From: Monarcha castaneiventris obscurior
Lineage: Eukaryota; Chordata; Aves; Passeriformes; Monarchidae
Assembly: GCA_026261815.1 (NCBI GenBank)
Contig: JAMPIT010000894.1
Coordinates: 54,550,147-54,614,146, forward strand
DNA length: 64,000 nucleotides
Direction: 5' to 3'
The notes under the pieces were generated by a model, which was not told the origin of the DNA, made no database searches, and saw only the letters and a program-made list of their open reading frames with translations. Made by a program: the position numbers and the translations under genes. Within the stretch, counting starts at the first letter, position 1. Each line of letters starts with the position of its first letter. Below are positions 61,310 through 64,000 of the stretch, piece after piece.

Positions 61310-62869
61310 GGGTTTTGATGGTCTCCAGCTGTGTGTCTGTTAGTCATAAACATGTTTTCTCCTCTTTCCTGTTAGCGTGGCAGGGAAAGCATTAGTGCGT
61401 GGGGTGGGAAGGGAACACACTGAGGGTGCAAGCAAATGGCAAAACTGACTTTCTTTAGCAGCCACTTGAAGTGACCTTGGGCAGTGCTTATTGCCAGCAC
61501 GGGCACAGAATTTACAGAAAGAGCTGGCAAACTATTATTTGGGTTTGCTTGCTCTGATTTTCATGTAAAATGCACCATCTTTTAAGGAGAAAGTTGGGTT
61601 GAAGGATTTGGGTTTTATAAATTGGCTCACAACACTGGTTTCTACTCAGCTGCTGGAGCCCACAGCATCTTTGCCTGGGTGGCCTGGCTGGGCCAAAGTA
61701 GAAGTCAGACATAAAAATCAGAGAGGCATGAATTTCTTCCCATCTCCCAGAGGAAATGAAACCTCTGCAGTCAGGAAACACGTGGCTGCTGCGGTGCTAT
61801 TGAGCTGGGTGTAGGGGCTGAGCACGTTCTAGGTAAATCTCTTGCAAGGAGAAGGATGGGGTGAGCGCACTCCTGCAATAAATGGAGGTGCTGCAAGTTA
61901 AGTAGGAGTTTAATTGATGTTAACTAGATGGTTTTCTCCAGTAGATGAGAAAATAAGCCATGTACCAAGTTTGATTTTTTTCCCCCCTTACATACGTGTA
62001 AATTAGAAGCACTAGTGTTGAATTGGATGCAGTAAAAGCACCACACATGGGCAGTGAACCAAGCAGAGCCACTCTCCTGGAGCTTGTCATGTGTCCCTTC
62101 TGCACCAAGCCCCAGGGAAGCTTTGCAGCTAACGTTTGTATTTGCTTGGGTGGGAGATTGTGGAGAGATGAGGTTGCTCAGAAATTGAGGATTTCACAGG
62201 GAGACATGAACTCCTGTCTCAATCACCTGGGGTGAGTGGGGAAACGTGGCTTTATTCTTTATTCCCCCTGTCTGAATGTGAAGTTCAGGGATAGTGCTGT
62301 TTAACTGCTGGGATGCTGCTGCTTTTCCCAAATGAGGGTCTGTATTTGCTGTACACAATCAAAGCTAACCTGACGGGTCTGCATTTATTTTGCTCACTCC
62401 TGCTGTCCTAAACTGACCTAAACTTTTGGTATGAGGCTGAAGGTTCAGCCACCCAAGCAAGGCTGCTTCATCTGCCTCCTGCCACACACACAGGTCCACA
62501 AGGGGCTGGAAAAGAGCCCATAAATCCCTACCTGTGTGGCTGGCACGTGTGGCACTGCTGCCACCAGGCACCAGGCTGATGTCCATCCCACTGAGCAGCG
62601 TGAGGACCCACAGCTGCAGAAGCTGAGGCTGCTCCTCAAGTTTCCTTCTGTCTGGATCCAAGCTGAGGAGCCCTGGCAGGGCTGTCCTGGGCTGGAGGGG
62701 TGTTTTTGCTGGCCAAAAGCAGAGTGCACACACCTTGCCTGTGCCTCTGGGGACAGCACAGGACCCCACGCAGGAACCACTGGCCAAGGACCACTCAAGT
62801 GCAGGGGTGAGGTCCCCCATGGACTCCCTCCTCCCCTAACACCCTGCTGTCACCTTTGTGCCTTCCCAG

Positions 62870-63062
62870 GCTGCTGCCTGCCCATGGCTCACGAGCCCAC
62901 CTCCCCCAAGAAGGCGAAGAGCATCCCCAAACACCACGACCTGGAGAGCTGGTTCTCACCCCCTTCCCCTGAGTGGGCCATCGTGAGGGTCATCCCCGAG
63001 GAGGAGATGACTGAGCACAACCTCCTTGCTGTCCGAGTCATGGTCACCAGCGATGCTAGCAG
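62870..63062 (+). CDS. MICAL2: MICAL2 long-isoform exon W
   Basis: Acceptor ccttcccag|GC opens a frame reading CCLPMAHEPTSPKKAKSIPK, then HHDLESWFSPPSPEWAIVRV, IPEEEMTEHNLLAVRVMVTS and DAS, followed by donor AG|gtactt. EPTSPKK matches my recollection of the human long-isoform junction. PEEEMTEHNLLAVRV resembles the MICAL3 segment PEETQAEHNLSSV just after its LIM domain. The exon is 193 nt and leaves two bases, so a further exon is needed; none is recognisable before 64000. The frame stays open to 63088, so read-through past the donor would add a short tail. Confidence 0.75.
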
Positions 63063-64000
63063 GTACTTTAAAATACAAGTAAACCTATAAGAGCAGTTTG
63101 GTTTTCTCTGGAATGCTAAAGAAAATCGTAACAAAATATAGAACTGGATGTATGCACAACTGGGTAGGTGGGGGAAAAGAACCAAACTAAAAATCCCCCA
63201 CAAATGTTCAGGATAACAATTGTTCTTAACCACAGCCACAAATCCCCCCAGGCACATGAATCACTTTGCAGGAAATCTTCAAACATTCACATCCCACACA
63301 GGGGCCTGAATCAGAAGGATAAACATTGCTGTGATCAGCTTGGGTTCAGCTCTTGGAACCGTTGGTTTTTGGTACACAGGGATTTGGGCAGTGGGTGTGT
63401 TGTGGCCAAAGGTGCATCCTGTGACCTGGCCACCTCCCTCCTTGGGCACCATCCTGCAGCTCATACCCTGGGCCTCTCCTGGGTTTTGAGAGCCTGCCCA
63501 TCCCTATGAAATCTGAAATTTGATGAACCCTGAGCAGCTGTCAGAGGAAGCCCAATTTTCTATGTACACATTAGAATGTATTTGCTTTTGGGCAGGATTC
63601 TGTGGCAGTTTGTTCCATCTAAAGATTAGATTGGTATCCCCTGAGTAAAGCAGTTTTCCTACTGAGAACTAAAACCTAGGAGGGAGAGTGAAAAGAAAAA
63701 AAAGGCAAAACCAAGACCAGCTGTTGTAAGCACTGCTGCTCTGTGGGGAAGCTCGTTCAGATTCCTGACACCCTCTAAACACCTGTTTGTGGTGCTGTGT
63801 GTAGCTTTTGGAGAGCAACCTGGCTCTGAGGAATGCAACTTTCTGCTATTCCCTGAGGTGGTTTGAAACAGGGCTTGTGCTCTTGCAGGGAAGGATGAAC
63901 CTATCCGTGGGGAAAAGGAGAACACAGGGAAGGGTTTCCTACCTGCTTAGCAGCTCCCCTGCAGAGCGTGTGCTTGCATCCCCCACTAACACCCTCCGGC
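63063..64000 (+). other. Intron after exon W, no further exon seen
   Basis: Donor gtactt follows exon W. I looked for an acidic/Ser-rich continuation like that of long MICAL proteins and found none before the window ends. Nothing else is recognised. Confidence 0.55.

Larger units (their letters stand above)
50461..62869 (+). other. Long-isoform intron / flanking DNA
   Basis: No exon recognised between the short-form 3' UTR and exon W. Contents: a 15-base T run (51241-51255), a GC-richer block about 55000-57300 with a 38-bp minisatellite, two CR1 fragments (59440-59760, 60820-60935), and a (TCTG)n microsatellite. Open frames of 110-150 codons in the GC-rich block overlap on both strands, lack family resemblance and are taken as chance. 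Confidence 0.6.

Noticed and set aside
62536..62869. Upstream part of the 184-codon open frame ending at 63090 as coding
   Set aside because: A clear acceptor (ccttcccag) at 62869 precedes the MICAL-like residues; sequence before it shows no homology and is probably intron.

Overview
The window is vertebrate nuclear DNA and almost certainly avian. It has long introns with GT-AG splice sites and several fragments of CR1 LINEs, the characteristic bird retroposon, and I saw no mammalian Alu or L1 sequence. One protein-coding gene accounts for everything I can read as coding. It is the plus-strand MICAL2 gene (molecule interacting with CasL 2), a flavin monooxygenase that oxidises actin. Identification rests on exon-by-exon agreement with vertebrate MICAL2 as I remember it; no database search was run. 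The species cannot be named from the sequence.

Layout. 1-15498 is upstream intron or 5' region with no exon I can support; the exon encoding the first ~90 residues must lie to the left. 15499-24947 holds nine exons for the FAD-dependent monooxygenase domain. 25041-28679 holds the two-exon calponin-homology (CH) domain, with a 19-copy, 50-bp minisatellite ending 70 bp before the second CH exon. 29174-42897 holds the linker, a series of small exons that all begin and end in phase 0; two of them (41451-41528 and 42817-42897) are less certain. The first two linker exons carry a split basic nuclear localisation signal. 44274-45613 encodes the LIM zinc-binding domain. 45939-46325 is the terminal exon of the short isoform, followed by a 3' UTR with several poly(A) signals.

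The 22 firm exons 15499-46325 sum by hand to 3270 nt, exactly 1090 codons including the stop, with every junction in phase, so the gene looks intact. A further exon at 62870-63062 resembles the region after the LIM domain in long MICAL isoforms. It joins in phase to an internal donor at 46038|46039 inside the short isoform's last exon, so the window appears to contain both sides of the short/long isoform choice, about 16.8 kb apart.

The rest is intronic or 3'-flanking DNA: CR1 fragments, a second minisatellite (38-bp unit, five copies) at 56521-56710, a 10-bp polypyrimidine repeat at 22969-23073, poly-T runs and microsatellites. I found no RNA gene, CRISPR array, insertion sequence or second gene. 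The most interesting signals are structural: the decoy-acceptor minisatellite beside an unusually GC-rich CH exon, the fully phase-0 linker, and the isoform switch.
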